A stretch of DNA of 5,200 nt from Veillonellaceae bacterium (GTDB lineage: Bacteria; Bacillota_C; Negativicutes; UBA1444), in the NCBI GenBank assembly GCA_012798135.1, contig JAAZNU010000236.1:1-5200 (forward strand). The letters run 5' to 3'. A model generated the notes under the pieces. It saw only the letters and a list, made by a program, of their open reading frames with translations. It was not told the DNA's origin and searched no databases. A program made the translations under genes and the position numbers. Below, piece after piece: positions 4,834 through 5,200 of this stretch; within the stretch, counting starts at the first letter, position 1, and each line of letters starts with the position of its first letter.

Positions 4834-5070
4834 ATGGAAAAGTTGAAGGGTCTTCTCAAGTCGCGCAAGTTTTGGGCGGCGCTGGTCGGCCTGGCGTTGA
4901 TGATCGTTAAGGCGTTTGTGCCTGACTTTCCGCTGAGCGAGGATCAACTGACCAGTTTTGTGTACGTGATTGTGGCTTATATCCTGGGCGTGGCGCTCGA
5001 GGATGGGCTGAGGGCCGGCGGAACAGGAAGTTCCGGCGGAACAGGAAGTTCCGGGGTTCCTCATGGCTGA
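4834..5070 (+). CDS. Holin-like small membrane protein with Gly/Ser/Thr repeat tail
   Basis: The 78-residue product starts with a basic segment (MEKLKGLLKSRKFW). It has a hydrophobic helix at about 13-30, a short polar turn (DFPLSEDQ), and a second hydrophobic helix at about 39-55 (LTSFVYVIVAYILGVAL), then EDGLRAG and a low-complexity tail of two GGTGSS units ending in GVPHG. Small size, two membrane helices and a phage setting suggest a holin-type protein that would form lesions in the inner membrane to release endolysin. Many unrelated small phage membrane proteins look the same, and its place just after the capsid gene rather than beside an endolysin is not diagnostic. The tail is encoded by an exact 18-bp tandem repeat and looks like a recent addition. 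The end overlaps the next start by 8 nt. Confidence 0.8.
   Translation: MEKLKGLLKSRKFWAALVGLALMIVKAFVPDFPLSEDQLTSFVYVIVAYILGVALEDGLRAGGTGSSGGTGSSGVPHG
5015..5054. repeat. 18-bp tandem repeat with GGAAC...GTTCC palindromes
   Basis: The unit CCGGCGGAACAGGAAGTT is repeated exactly 2.2 times (period 18 over 40 bp). Each copy holds CGGAAC-AGGAA-GTTCCG, a 6-bp stem with a 5-nt loop. It encodes the GGTGSSGGTGSSG tail of the holin-like protein. Confidence 0.9.
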
Positions 5071-5200
5071 GTTGATCCATGAGGGGCCGGTGCCGCTGAT
5101 CAAACCGGGGGCCTATCCGCCTGAACTGCTGGCGGCGTGCAAGCTGTTCGAAGTGACGCCGGAGGCATGCCTGGATTGGGCGGTACGCTCGCACTCGGTA
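5063..5200 (+). CDS. Unrecognised protein, N-terminal part (3' end outside window)
   Basis: ATG 5063 overlaps the end of the holin-like gene (ATGGCTGA) and opens a frame that stays open for 46 codons to the window edge. It begins MAELIHEGPVPLIKPGAYPP, then ELLAACKLFEVTPEACLDWAVRSHSV. The frame uses GC-ending codons like its neighbours and continues the coupled operon, which supports a real gene. There is no strong Shine-Dalgarno (only a GGGG run, 5053-5056), so translation probably depends on coupling to the upstream gene. Too little is visible to assign a function; a head-completion, tail or lysis-related protein would fit the position. Confidence 0.7.
   Translation, partial: MAELIHEGPVPLIKPGAYPPELLAACKLFEVTPEACLDWAVRSHSV

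Overview
This window carries the packaging and head genes of a tailed double-stranded DNA phage, most likely from a prophage or an assembled phage genome. All supported genes are on the + strand. They are tightly packed: most junctions overlap or are a few bases apart, and the only real intergenic gap is 4729-4833. No tRNA, rRNA, CRISPR array, insertion sequence or integrase is visible. The DNA is GC-rich, with strong G/C use at third codon positions. The host cannot be fixed from this window. The style of the small-terminase-like protein (GFYS motif), of the terminase and of the heptad intergenic repeats recalls phage-type loci of Chloroflexota (Anaerolineae-like), but that is an impression from memory.

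Layout: (1) 1-305, the C-terminal part of a probable small-terminase-like protein. (2) 286-501, a doubtful small overlapping ORF. (3) 359-691, a coiled-coil protein with a C-terminal membrane segment (XhlA-like layout). (4) 694-2253, the terminase large subunit, with ATPase and RNase H-like nuclease motifs. (5) 2243-2491, a small helical protein of unknown role. (6) 2488-4728, a long polyprotein: an N-terminal Cys-rich (probably zinc-binding) module, then a prohead protease, a Gln-rich scaffold segment, and a Mu gpT-like/HK97-fold major capsid protein. (7) 4730-4817, a heptanucleotide repeat array. (8) 4834-5070, a two-helix holin-like membrane protein with a Gly/Ser/Thr repeat tail. (9) 5063 to the window end, the start of an unrecognised protein.

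Inferred working: the terminase subunits recognise, cut and pump DNA. The fusion protein supplies protease, scaffold and shell. A strong internal Shine-Dalgarno and ATG at 3263-3279 could make a separate scaffold-capsid product lacking the protease, which would let the phage set the protease:capsid ratio from one gene.

The most interesting points are four. No portal gene lies between terminase and protease/capsid, while a Cys motif normally found at the end of MuF/gp7-type minor head proteins sits at the front of the protease. The nested capsid start is well formed. A GGAAC...GTTCC 18-bp tandem repeat occurs in two genes in different reading frames, with a related inverted version inside the terminase. 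A heptad array fills the only intergenic gap.
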